A stretch of DNA of 64,000 bases. Source: Vitellaria paradoxa. Its lineage: Eukaryota > Streptophyta > Magnoliopsida > Ericales > Sapotaceae. Below the pieces are notes generated by a model, which was not told the DNA's origin, did not search any database, and worked only from the letters and a program-made list of their open reading frames with translations. Positions 37,840 to 50,146 of the stretch are shown here, piece after piece; the first letter of the stretch is position 1, and every line of letters begins with the position of its first letter. The DNA lies in the NCBI GenBank assembly GCA_019916065.1, contig CM034241.1:14703728-14767727 (forward strand), read 5' to 3'. A program made the translations under genes and the position numbers.

Positions 37840-38318
37840 ATCTAAAATGTTTCTATCTTAGACGGGTCTATCAATACACTTTCACCAGACACGACATACC
37901 CAAGAAACTTCACTTCTTCGAACCAAAACTCACACTTACTTAACTTGGTATAAAGCTTTTGCTTCTTTAAAATTTGGAGTATTAATCTCAAGTGCTCCTC
38001 ATGTTCTTACTTGTATCAAGAATATATCAATATATTATCAATGAATAGTGCCACAAATTTATCCAAGTAGTATATCATTTTCTTAAAATCCATATAACCT
38101 ACAGAGGTATTTGTTAACTCGAATGGCATTACTGAAAACTAGTAAAGCCCGTATCGAATCCTAAAAGTTGTCTTTGGTATGTCTTCCTTCTTTACACTTA
38201 ATTGATGATAGTCTAATCTTAAATTAATTTTCGAAAAACACTATGAACCTTTAAACTAGTCAAACAAGTCGTTGATTCACGACAGTGGGTACCTATTCTT
38301 TTTTGTCACCCTATTCAA
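37840..38318 (-). mobile_element. Gypsy reverse-transcriptase fragment at the unit 2/unit 3 junction
   Basis: Near-identical to 22,595-23,073 with extra frame damage. Same boundaries on both sides. Confidence 0.85.
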
Positions 38319-38973
38319 TTTTATGTTGAATCTACATTTTAATTCTCTAATATTTACTTTAATTTCATTGTAATCCTTGAATAGAATTCTAACACTTCCT
38401 AGAAACGAACTTCAATATTTTATATTATATAAACTCATTATATGCTATATTGGTCAAGTTTTTTTGATAACTAATTGATCTCTAATGTCCGTAACCAACT
38501 TTTTCACTCAAATCAAGAATAAAATAAATTTGTAAAGAAATATAAATTTTGATAGTAACTATAATATTATTTTATTATGATATAATTTAATAATTACATA
38601 ATCAAATCTCAAACAACCAAAACAGTCGCTTATATTGAAATATTTTCATTATTATTATTATATATATATGATTTTAAAATGATAAAGGTAATAGTACTGA
38701 TATTTTACAATTATTATCATCACTATTATTAATATTGTAAACCACGGAAGACAAACATTAACCTCCTAATTTGGATCACAAGGATGATAATTGATTGAGG
38801 AGATGCTTCATTACATGATCATTTTCACATACAACAAACAAAGCATTATATAAAACTTTTGCCTCAGCCTCTACATCTCTTGAATTACCAAAACCTCAAA
38901 GCTCCTCTTGAGAGATGAGAGATTTATATTCCTTCTTTTACAGTGTGAACCAATTGTTAATGTTTTGACTCAT

Positions 38974-41900
38974 TTAAGAAGAAGACGGCAATTTGACTTT
39001 GTTACGATATTCTGCAAGTGCCCATAACGGATATATATTCCTGTAGGCTGCGTAGTGTAACATGCAATTCTTCATAAAAACTCCTGTAATTTCCTGGTGG
39101 CCAAAAAAAATAATAATAAGTGAATAAATTATATACACGTTTAATTAGTGAATGTTGAAGAGTAAAGAACATTGCTAAAAAAATTAAAATTAAAAATTTG
39201 AATGCTTTTGGCCTTGATTTATACGAAAGTCAATGAAAAATATTTTGTACCCGTTGAGTGAATATATTAATTAATTCATTTTGTAAAATTTTATTAATTG
39301 AGAGATATAAAAGAAAAAATAAATAATAGTTATAAATTTGAGCGGTGAAAATACTTAATTAAGTAGGTGGTATTGGATGTAAAATTTGAATAAGGGGCTA
39401 TAAAATTAAAATTAGAAGTGAATAGAAGTTATGAAAAGGAAATACTTCAAATAAATATTTTTTTGTACTAAAACTTAAATTTTAATAAACTAAAAATTGA
39501 AACTCCAAATACATGAATTTGTGCTTCTGGTACAACAAACGTTCAAGTATTTAGAATTTCAGTAAAAAGGAAATTTTTAGCCCAACACTTTATTTTTCTT
39601 CTAAAACATTTCATATTTAATTTGGTAATGAAATTACTAAAATAGGTAGGAAATTTTGGAAATTATTTTACACAAATTCTCAAATGGTGAGTAGTTTAAA
39701 GGGTATAGGGGAAATAAAACAAAATTTTCATAAAAATGGAATTCACAAAAAAAAAAAAAAAATAGAAAACAAAGACTTCAGGAACACCGTCCAGTTTCTT
39801 TGTATAATAGAATTGATTATTATTATTTTTATGTAATGTTACCCTCCATTACTATTGTATATGAACGCTAATTAAACTTGACTATACCGTGCGGTGGATT
39901 AGTAAATTACCTCTTGGGGGAAATCTCCGTCTTCCAGTTGTGAATTGATGAGCAACTTTGCAGCACGATGTAGAGGTGTAGGGTCTCTCTCAGCCTAATC
40001 AATCACATTTTACAGATTATTTTATTTTATTTTATTTTGAGCATATATATATATCTATATCTATATTGATGATAAAGATGTAGGCACAAGATTAAATGAG
40101 TACGCTGAGGAATTTTACCTGACCAGCATGAATTAGACCCATCATTGCCCACGAAGTGTGCACCAAATTGGATTTGTTTTCTTCAAGTGGTATATATTTC
40201 TGTTTTTTTGTAAAGAAAAATGAGAGTATTGGTCTAATTAAGCACAGAGATTGAATTAATGAACGAAATTGATTAAAAGAAATTGCTTCTAGTCAGGAGG
40301 AGTTGCAAACCTTTTCGGGGCAAGAAAGGTAGCTCTCTCCCCACCCTCCATTATCTTTTTGGGAATTCAGCAAAAATTGGACAGCTCTACGAACTGCTTC
40401 ACAATTTTCGTAAGTCTTCCCAGCTGCTGCAAACCCTCCCAGTGCAAACCAAGTGCCGTAAGTGAAGCAAACCCCCCAATTACCATACCTGCACATTGAC
40501 ATCCATGAGAGATTAATATCTGGATGATGACATGGTTGTGACTGCAAACAAGTTTTTAGGTACGTCAGAAGCTCAGACTCACAAAAATTAGTAGAATTGG
40601 ACGATTAGTCGGCAGATATTGTTTTAGACATATGAGGCCTATGATATCATTTCAAAAAGGAAATTTCAAATTTTTGAAATTTTAAGTCAGACGGCGTGAC
40701 AATTGAGATTTATCTAGTTGAACTCATTTTTGATACTTAAAAATATTATTTTCTGCTTTTTTGGACAGTTTTTTATTATTGTATTAAAAAATTTAATTTT
40801 TTTTTCTGCCTGAAATGTTAGAATTTATCGTTTTCAGTTCTATCAACCAACATATCATTTTTTTTTTTTTTTATGCATCTTATCTGTAAAAGTCTTCATG
40901 TCACATAGCATTACTCTAAAAACAAAGAAGAAGTAAAATTTGTAGAACACTAGCTAACATTATAGGTACCAAGATCCATCTGGCATTTGGATGTTTTCAA
41001 GGAAACGAATTGCATTCGTGATGAAAGCTTCAATTTCCTTCTTGCGGTGTCCCGGGTACAATTTCATGAATAGCACAAAAGCCTGGATTGCCGATCCAGT
41101 ACATTCTACGTACTCGTGTTCAATAACAATATCAGCAAAAAACTCTGTAGGATTAAGAAGCTGCGACCAACAAGGAGGGCAACAAACTCAAAAAAATAAA
41201 TAATTAAATAAATAATTAAATACGTTACTATACGTTTTTATATTTATTTAAATTTTTTTTTGGTCGTGCTTTAAAAAATGCACTGAGAATTCGCACCTCT
41301 AGCCAAGTCCCTGCTTTTACTGGCTCCCACGCCGCTAAACCCCCAGTTTTGCTCTGTAAATTAAAGTTGATAAAGAGGTTTTGGTAACTTTTTTAAAACC
41401 ATAAAGGAGAAATGCTTGAACAAGAAAGAAAATAGATACAATAATAAATGAATTTAAGTGATTAATTTTACCTGTAATGAAAGAATAAGATTCACAGATT
41501 CGTATAACATTTTTGGGTCATGTTTTTCACCAACTATTTCAGGTGGCAGTTGAGATAGCAATAAACAACACTGCAAAGCAAAGTGCAAAAAAAAAAAAAA
41601 AAAAAAAAATCATTCACAGAAACAAGATTTTATTCATAAACTTCAATTTTAAACCATGAAATTGTGTTAAAAAAAAAAAGAAAAAAAAAGATCACCTTAA
41701 GCCCCTCTGCAGTGCAATCTGAGACTTGCCAACCATGGTCTTGATCAGAGAAAGTCCAGGATCCTTTAGAAATATGTCTGAACATTTTTTTGAAATCACC
41801 AGATGGGTTGTCCTTTACCTGTTTAGGTATTTAGACAAGCAAGCAGGGATTATATTAGTAAATTATATTGTCATGAAATAGTAATAAAAAAATAATAACA

Positions 41901-44900
41901 TGTATTACTAAATTTGAGGAAAATATAACCTGTGATTTTTTTACGAAATCGTGCCCTTTCTTAAGAGTTTCTGCTGCTTCCTCGAGTAGATTACAAGCTA
42001 ATACTGCTTGAACTGCAAAGCCTGTGTCCCATTGTTGGCTGCCAAAACTCTACATCCCAACAAAAAAATAAAAAGATTAACAACATATATAGGTTTTAGA
42101 TAGACTTCTTTCTTTCTTTCCTTTCATTTTCCCTCCAATTACTTCAAATTTACTTCAATTATTGTTGGAATACGTGGTTCATATTTAGACTGAAAAATTA
42201 AGAAGGAACAAGAATTTTGAAGTTAATAAGAAAAAATATTCCAGCCATTATGAACGTAGGCAATCTGACCGAATCACGTTAAATATTTTGTATTGATTTC
42301 TTATTTTTTTTTATTATTTTCTTCGTTCATATTCACATTACAATTATATTTAGAAAATGGGCTAATATATACCTGCATTTTCATTCCATCTTCAGCCACC
42401 CAAATGTAATCAGGGACCCTCGCGAGATGCTTCTTGAAGTAATCGCCATCAGGATCTTCCACCCAACAACAGAGCATACATAACACTTTCTCAACGCATC
42501 CAATGGTAATGTACCGGCTGTTCTCGTCTTCGTAATGGATATAGTCCATAGTCACTTTCAGTGCTCTCTCTCGCACTTTGTTGAAGGGCCAATGCGCGAG
42601 CAATGGCTCCGTTGTTAGGTAGAGGCTATCCCAAAGCAAATCCTGTATTAGAGGATGCGGGTAGTACAAATCCTCCTGTGCCAACAAAAAAATTTTGTGC
42701 GATTATTTGGTTTTCTATTGGAGAATTCTTGATTGAAAAAGATGTAACATATATATATATTTACCTTTGCACACAAATGTCGAACTTTCCTCCAATTAAC
42801 TTCCTCATATGGTTGAGAATGGAGCTCTTTCCTCAATTGTCGAACAAGGTCTGTGATGGGTCCAACGAATCTCTTCCCATATAGGTACGACATTGGCATG
42901 TAAACCAATCGACAGTAGCACCACATTTTTGCTGCATATATAGAACAGCAAACATACATAAGTCGAAAGTGGCTCCTCCATTTTCTATCAAACAATCCCA
43001 ACATGAGATACAGGGGCAAAGTCAGATTTGGAGTTGGTAGAGTAGGTTAGGGTACAAAAAATTAAGCTAAACAAAAGATTTAAATAGAGAGTGCACTGAA
43101 CTATACAAATTTAGTGTGAACTAAGTTTGAAAAAAAAAAGATTTTGAACAAAAAAAAAATTATTTTTGAGCAAAGCTACCGGCAACAATCTAGAGCAATT
43201 TTAGAATCGGTCTAGCCTAATAATATACCTGGATGCATTGGAAAATAGGGAGGGAGGATCCAGAACTCTGGTGGCATGGGATTGCAGCCTGACCAATCAA
43301 ACAATCCAAATATCTGCACACCAATATTAAAAATAGAGATAAAAGAGTAAGCAAAGCATCAAAGCTAAGTACAAGAGCAATTTGAACATGGATCTCTATG
43401 TACCGAAAGCCATGTCTTTCCCCAAGAAGGTAGGGCAACTACGCCGCCATGATCGTGGATCCATTTTCGCCCTCTTTCCACGGCGTTGTTTCGACCGCCG
43501 AATGGGCCATCTCCGAGAATACGCATGCAAATATAGCTAAGTACGGTGCAGAACATAATGCTGTGGCCCTCTATGTGGAATCCCCAACCTCCATCTTCAT
43601 TCTTCAGAATTACCAGACAAATTTAAATTAAATGGTTGGAGTTAATAAGTGTGACACTTTTGTCAAAAACGTCTAGTGCATGGATCATGTCAAATTTTAG
43701 AGTTAATACTAATATTTTTAATTCACATCTGTTAACAGAGGTACCCATTAACGGTCAATGAAAATATATTATATAATAATATTTCACATTTTTTTCATCT
43801 CTACCAAATAACATTAAGTGAAATGTATTTGTTGATTTTTAATTAGTATCCCTGAACACCCGTTAACAAGACTCTTTTTAGTTTACTGAGGATTACATTC
43901 ATACTTACTTGATGGTTGTATAAGTATCGAAGGATTTCCTTTTTATGTTCGGGTGAAAACATGCTATCCAGATGTCCAGTTATGTATAGACACATGACCT
44001 GTAATGTAAGTAGTATAAATTTTTCAACAATTTATTAGTGTGTGATATTTTAAAAAGTCACAAGAAGGAGAGTGATGGGATGGAGAGCAAACCAATGGAG
44101 GTAAAAAGTACAAGGGGCCAGCATTTTCGGCAGGCCAGTGCCCATCCTTTGCCTGAATGGCTTGAAAGAAGCGCAATGCCCTCTTCATTGTGACTGTGGC
44201 AGCCTCGTAGGTGACATCCTCATCTTCCCCAATCTTTACTTGTGGAATTGTTTGCTGGAAATTATTTTCCCTCAAGAACTGCAGCATAGAATAGGAATAC
44301 AAATATACGACGTTAATAAGTAATTGTCATTAATTAATTCTCGCCTCAAATATGCAGATCTATACATATATATACATATATATATGTGGTAACTTTTCAA
44401 GGGGTCAAACAGCACAACAATATGATTCATTATATGTATAACCCGATGGAGAATCGTCTCATGATGCAAGAAAATCAAATTTTATAAATTTTGTGAGAAA
44501 ATTTAATTAAATAAGAAGAAAAACTAAATTATATATATGTATATATGAATGTGTTTGACAGGAATGACGACTTAAGGTCTGTTTGGAAATCTACAAAACT
44601 CCACGTGCATGTGTGTGTATATATGTAAAAATTTATATATACTATCAGAATAAGCCAAAGTCTTACTATTTGACAAGAAGTTAGATTTACTGTAGTATTA
44701 AATTTGGTAAAAGATGAAGATTTTTTTTCTTCTAATACCTAAATTTCTTAGGGTATGTTTGTTTTGAGGGTAACGGAAAGTAAATTTTATTGGGGTAATT
44801 TTTACCTTACATTACAATATATAGTTTGGAAGAGAGAATAATAATTGCATTGGATAATATTACCCCTTCTGGGGGCTAAATTTTTACTGGTGGTGAAGAT

Positions 44901-46512
44901 AAGTAATGGGGAGTAATAGAAAAATTATATAATTTCTTCATTATCACGTAAAACATTTCTTTATATTTCTCACTTAAGTAATATTCTCTCTCACATTCCA
45001 AAATAAATAATATTATTATCAGGGTAATATTTAGTCTTCCAATCTAAATATAAGTATCATAAACTTGTTAATTACTCTCAATTATTATAGATACCATTAA
45101 CCATGTAATCTTTCACTTCCAAAATTGTTACCTTATACCAAATGTTACCTTATAACTACATAAATTTTTAGATAATTAGAAATAAATTTTCAATAACTAC
45201 CATTTAATTAGATAATTTTATTTATATATTTTTATTTTCTTCAAATGTCACTTAATTTCCCAATATTTTTATTTTTCTTCTTTAAATACTCATCATTTAT
45301 TTAAATATCAATATTTACTCTTGACCTAAATTTTGTTATCTAATTTTTTTGACCATTTAATGAAAAAAACATAAAAAAGAAACAAAAGTTTAACAAGTAC
45401 CCACGCGTGAATCCACTTATAGTGTGTGTGTACATACCAGTGGATTCAATCGGGTAATTTATTTAATTCAATTAATTAATTGTTATTATTATTATTATTA
45501 TTTTGCATAGAAGAATTTTGCATAATTAGTAAAATTATGTATTAATACTATATATAAAATTAATAAAAATCAATTGTTAGCATAATGTTTCGTTTGGAAA
45601 CCTTGGATAATGGCTTATGAGGTAAATGACTTATTTGCTTATTTGTAAAATGATCAAATTTATTTTTTTACATTTTAATTTTCTCTTAAACCTTAAAAAA
45701 TAAAAATGTCAAATTATCAGAAACTAAAAAGATAGTTAAAAAAATCATCTTTTTTTTTTTCTGTTCAAACACAAAAAAATACCCTTTTTTTAACTAGTTA
45801 AAAAAAAAAATCACCTACTTCACCTTTCAAACCAAGCCTAATTCACACTTATAAATTAGTAAGAAGTGGAGCTACTTTTTTTTTAACGAAAGGCTATCTT
45901 GTCAAATGAACATTGAAATAAAAGTGCGAAGAATCTGTCTTTCATGTCCACGTTCTCCACGCGGACGGCTCCCTTAAATGAGGAAATCTTCGTTTTTTGG
46001 CTACTTGTGTCAACTCTTGGGTATGGTGTTTTTGGAATTGAGGAGAATCTCTCTTACATGTCCACGTGCTCCACGCGGACGGCTCCCTTAAATGAAGAAA
46101 TCTTCGTTTTTCGGCTACTTGTGTCAACTCTTGGGTATGGTGTGTTTGGAAGTGTTTTAGTTAATATAAATTTATAAAAGTTATAATTTCATAATTTGTA
46201 TTATGAGTAAAAAATTTAAATTTTATAAAAATTTGTAAAATTTTATTGAACTCGAAACACAAATATATATATTTAATAATATATAAAAATTATAATTATT
46301 AATAAAATAATGGTACCACACACTTAAAATTTGGGGTGAAAGTGAATCGAGTTGTTTAAGAGTTATGCGAGCTCGAATCGAAAAAAATTCAACTTGAACT
46401 CAATTCGTGACTAAAGGAAGTTGGAATCAAGTTTGATTTATAACTCGTTTACATTCGAGTTCGGGTTTGAGCCTAGAAAAATTAAATTCAAAAACTCGCG
46501 AGTCGTCTCAAT

Positions 46513-46552
<40 letters not shown>

Positions 46553-49258
46553 TATTTTTATTATTTTTTATAAATATTTTATTTATTATATTTTAAACTA
46601 AAATAACGTCGTTTAAGTTTAATCAAACTATTCGCGAGCTGATTTAAGTTTACATTCTTCTTTATCAAATTGATCTTAAGCCTATATAAAAATTTGAAAC
46701 GAGCTCGAAATTAGTGTAAAAAGTTTGAGTCGAGTTTGAATAACTTAAAATTTGATTCAATTCGATTCGTTTCCATCCTTACTTAAAATATTTGAACTAT
46801 TATTACTATGAAGATTTTTAAATAATTAATTTTAAATTTATTATAATTAATTATGGTAAATTACTTAAATTCGTAACAAGATATCAAACCTATGTAAAAG
46901 TTCGAAATGAGCTCGATCGAAATCGGTATAAAGAGTTTGAGCCGAGTTCAAATAAATCAAAATTCAACTCGATTCGACTCGTTTCCACTCTTACTTAAAA
47001 TGTTTGAACTATTATTATTATGAAAAATTTTAAATAATTATTTTTATAATGGTTTTAAATTATTATAATCAATTATGTTAAATTACTTAAATTCGTCACA
47101 AGCCTTTAATCTATGGTAACAAAAATTATATTAACAATTATTCTCAAATAATTAACACATAACTATTTGATCTTAAATTTAAAAATATAAGTAAATGCGA
47201 AAACAAGATAAATGGAGGTGGAAGTAATTTTAAGGAAAAGAGAAAGCTAACATAAATTTTTATGTCAATTCAGTTATAATGAAGTCAGGAACTATTGGAT
47301 TAAAATTAAACAGTTTAGATATATTCACATTTTTTAAATCCAAAATAACGTAAATGGATCGAGACCTTTAAATTTTAATCCAACAACATCCGATCATAAA
47401 TCACTGAGTTAGGAAAAAAAAACTTATGTCAACCCTCAAATCCAATTTAAAGGGGAGGCTAGTATCACCTAGTAGCGTTAACTCAGTAATATCAAAATTA
47501 GAATCGTTGAATTAAAATTTAACAGTTTAAATTTATTTATTTTTATAATTAAAAATATATGAATAAATTTCAATCATTAAATTTTAACTTCTAACTTGGA
47601 GCCGAAGGACATTGCAACATGGCCCCCGAGTGCATCCAATTTCAAGTCTCGTGTTGGGCATTCGGGCAGAAATTCCGTGAAAAACAAAATTTTCTCATCC
47701 GTGTTATCTGGTCCTGCGTTGTAAATACTAATTTAAAAAAAAAGAAAAAAAGAAAAAAAGAGGAATGATAAAGACGGTGTCGGGGTGACTCTTGTTTCCT
47801 CAGACTTCTGATTTCTTATTTTTATTGTGTGTCTTCACTCACCAGCAAATCCTTAAGCCATCCTGTTTGCACACCTCCCCCCCCCCCCTCGGGGGGTTGT
47901 GGCCCCGTACATTTTTTTTAAGTTAGATCGTTTAATTTTTAATTAAAAAATAAAAATTTCTCTCTTTCATATTTAATATATTAAATTAACAAAAAATAAT
48001 ATTAATAATGATTTATATACATATGTATGTATATTATTAATTTATATAAATAATATATATTTAAAATATTAATCTGCGTATAATAATTTAAAATATGAAT
48101 ATAAAAAGGGTTCAATTATTTAATAAATTAATTATAGTGCATTTAAAAAAAAAAAAGAAGATATATCATATCATAATATAAATATTGTTTTATTAATATG
48201 AAAAATAAAATGATAATTTCATATTATTGAATTGATTTAAAATTATTTTTAAATAAAAAAATTTAATAAATAAGATCAGAGTGAGTGTAATACAGAATAC
48301 ACATAACCGAAACCATAAAAAATATAAGTGAAACAGACTCGTGATTATTTTTTCTTTTAAAAGAATTTGTTAAAGCTATGGTTGATACTGAGGCCCGATT
48401 TAGAAGAGCGAAAAAGAGATAAAAAAAATATTAATTTTTGGTATTTTAGGTATTTGGTTAAAAAGTTGGTGGGTTACCAAAAAATTAATTTTTGTTGCGT
48501 TTACAATAGGTATAATGGTAATTCCATTTAAATTGAACTTAAAAATTACTAAAATATGTACCAAATATTTAAAAAATTATTAAAATTTACTAAAAATTTC
48601 TATTCATTTTACTAAATACTTAAAAGTTATAAAAATTAATAAAAATTTTTATTTATTTTACTAAGACTGTGTCTAGTTTATTAAAAATTACTTAAAATTT
48701 TTAAAAATTTCTAAAATTTATTCACTTTTATTTACTTATACGAATTTCAAACTCACAAATTATTTCATTTTATTTTACTTTTTGTCACTCCAAATATATT
48801 TTAAATACACAAAAAAAAAAATTCACTATTATTTTTTACCCAAAAAAATTATCAAAAATTAATAAAAATTTGACTAGTTGGGAAAGAAGCCGTTCCCAAA
48901 CAACCGTAAAATGGCAGGGGTAGCACGCTTTCTCCATTATTTTCAATCATCTCACACTTCAATTCAAAGGTACCATCACTCATCTTAAAAGTCAAACAAG
49001 ATGCCCCAATTTTAAAAAAAGGAGCAGAGAGAGGAAGGGAGAGTTAAAAACCTGCAAGCGGTAAAGGAGATCCCCGTTGGGCTTGACTCTTTTCCTGTTT
49101 TGGGTGAAGAGCTCGCGAGCTCTTTCAACTTCAGCGCGCTGTTCGGGGGTTCCGTAATTGGGATCGAACTCCCAAATTTGACGACCCACAAAGTTGTTTG
49201 TGCTGTATAGATATTCCCCATAAGGCCCCCCTCCTTCTCCTACCTTTAGCCTCCACAT
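38974..49258 (-). CDS. Oxidosqualene cyclase (beta-amyrin synthase type) copy 3, intact and most diverged
   Basis: Exons: 49258-49052, 44278-44093, 43998-43909, 43601-43404, 43313-43229, 42931-42765, 42675-42373, 42049-41930, 41818-41696, 41570-41472, 41353-41297, 41160-40970, 40488-40311, 40199-40119, 39994-39911, 39093-38974. Every junction is GT-AG and the frame is open for 762 residues, with MWCYCR and DCTAE kept. Differences from copies 1 and 2 are scattered and mostly conservative: exon 2 starts FLRENNF not [14 protein letters not shown] for SAEHKEE, GPFGG for [13 protein letters not shown] for [15 protein letters not shown] for LLTHWPF, DPDGDYF for [14 protein letters not shown] for KAGAWLE. 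None touches the two named motifs. Exon 1 encodes the same 69 residues in all three copies. Intron 1 is shorter (4,773 bp), intron 7 carries a solo LTR, and the promoter has a MITE insertion. Confidence 0.93.
42163..42342. mobile_element. Solo LTR (180 bp, TRIM-like) in intron 7 of copy 3
   Basis: Begins TGTTGGAATACG and ends CACATTACA, flanked by 5-bp duplications ATTAT at 42,158-42,162 and 42,343-42,347. Copies 1 and 2 have the uninterrupted empty site with a single ATTAT (11,583-11,587 in copy 1). It lies 30 bp downstream of the exon 7 donor. The small size suggests a TRIM-type element. Confidence 0.85.
45947..46174. repeat. 114-bp tandem duplication in intron 1 of copy 3
   Basis: TCCACG..TCCACGCGGACGG recurs at 45,947 and 46,061 with the following TCTTCGTTTTT and GTGTCAACTCTTGG blocks. 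Copies 1 and 2 have a single unit (about 16,736 and 32,038). Open frames on both strands here are repeat artefacts. Confidence 0.85.
46330..47050. repeat. Dispersed-repeat-like tract with a diverged 0.2-kb duplication, intron 1 of copy 3
   Basis: GAGTTTGAGTCGAG/GAGCTCGAAA motifs recur. A block from AGTTTGAGTCGAG through GAACTATTATTA (about 46,720-46,820) is repeated at about 46,935-47,040. Not present in copies 1 or 2. Includes an AT run at 46,517-46,545. Confidence 0.6.
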
Positions 49259-49615
49259 CCTCCACGTACTTCCTCTTCCCTGCAATATTATTTTTTTTTT
49301 GTTATAATAATCAAATAAAAGTAAAATCAACACACTCTCTCACCACCGCTGAAAGACCCATAACTTCATTTTTTATTTTTTAAAGATATTTTCTCCCCAG
49401 CTATTTCAATTATTATCAAGTTTGAATGCTATCACCTTGTCTATAGTACCCAAAAAAATTTGCTTCACCTAACAGAAAAAGAAAACGCTCAATTAGATTA
49501 ATATGAGCGAAGCTCCAATGGTGTCTTCTTTCAACGCGAAACACTACCAATCTTATATATTTGCGTGTGTGTATAAGGTGAAAGAGAGGCAGAGAAAGGT
49601 TGCTTGTTGGATTAC

Positions 49616-49743
49616 CTGCTGTTTCCTAAAGTGTAGTTTGTGCACTTGGTGGAAAAAGGTTGGTGGCCTTGATTTCCCGACTAGAACAAATATAAATACA
49701 TAGAGAGAGAGAGAGAGAGATGGGAAATTCTAGTTTCCCACTG
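49616..49743 (-). other. OSC copy 3 non-coding first exon (5'UTR)
   Basis: Donor at 49,616/49,615 with the same GGAAACAGCAG/GTAATCC, acceptor before 49,279. Exon and intron are very similar to copies 1 and 2 apart from shorter TG and GA tracts. Confidence 0.6.
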
Positions 49744-49768
49744 AAGAGAAGAGAAGAGACAACCACCT

Positions 49769-49776
49769 CATTTATA
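49769..49776 (-). promoter_or_regulatory. TATA box of OSC copy 3
   Basis: TATAAATG conserved. The upstream TGCATG of copies 1 and 2 is changed (ATACGAG here), and a MITE begins 35 bp further upstream. Confidence 0.6.
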
Positions 49777-49811
49777 CACAAAGGCCAAGTACTCGTATTT
49801 CTTTCTATGTA

Positions 49812-50146
49812 GGAGGTGTTTGGCAACTCAAAAATTAATAAAAAAAATCAAAAGTTAGTTTTCATGTATTTGGCAAAACTATAAATTTTGCCACTTTTTT
49901 GATTTGCTACAGTAAAAAGTACCACTCCATCATTATATCTTTTTTTGATTTGTTACAGTAAAAAACATACCAAATATCTAAAAGTTACAACTTTTTTACT
50001 TTGCTACAGTAAAAAATTTACCAAACACTCAAAAATTACTAAAAAAATACTAAAAATTTCACTTGGTTCAACCAAACACACAAAAAAGTACAAAAAACTA
50101 AAAAACTACCAAAACTTAAATTTTTTTTTAATTTCCAAACACCCTC
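49812..50146. mobile_element. MITE in the promoter of OSC copy 3, 335 bp
   Basis: Ends GGAGGTGTTTGG and CCAAACACCCTC are inverted repeats, with GTA on both sides (49,809-49,811 and 50,147-50,149). The interior repeats GCTACAGTAAAAA three times. It replaces the segment holding the minisatellite in copies 1 and 2. An 87-codon frame across it is not a gene. Confidence 0.75.
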
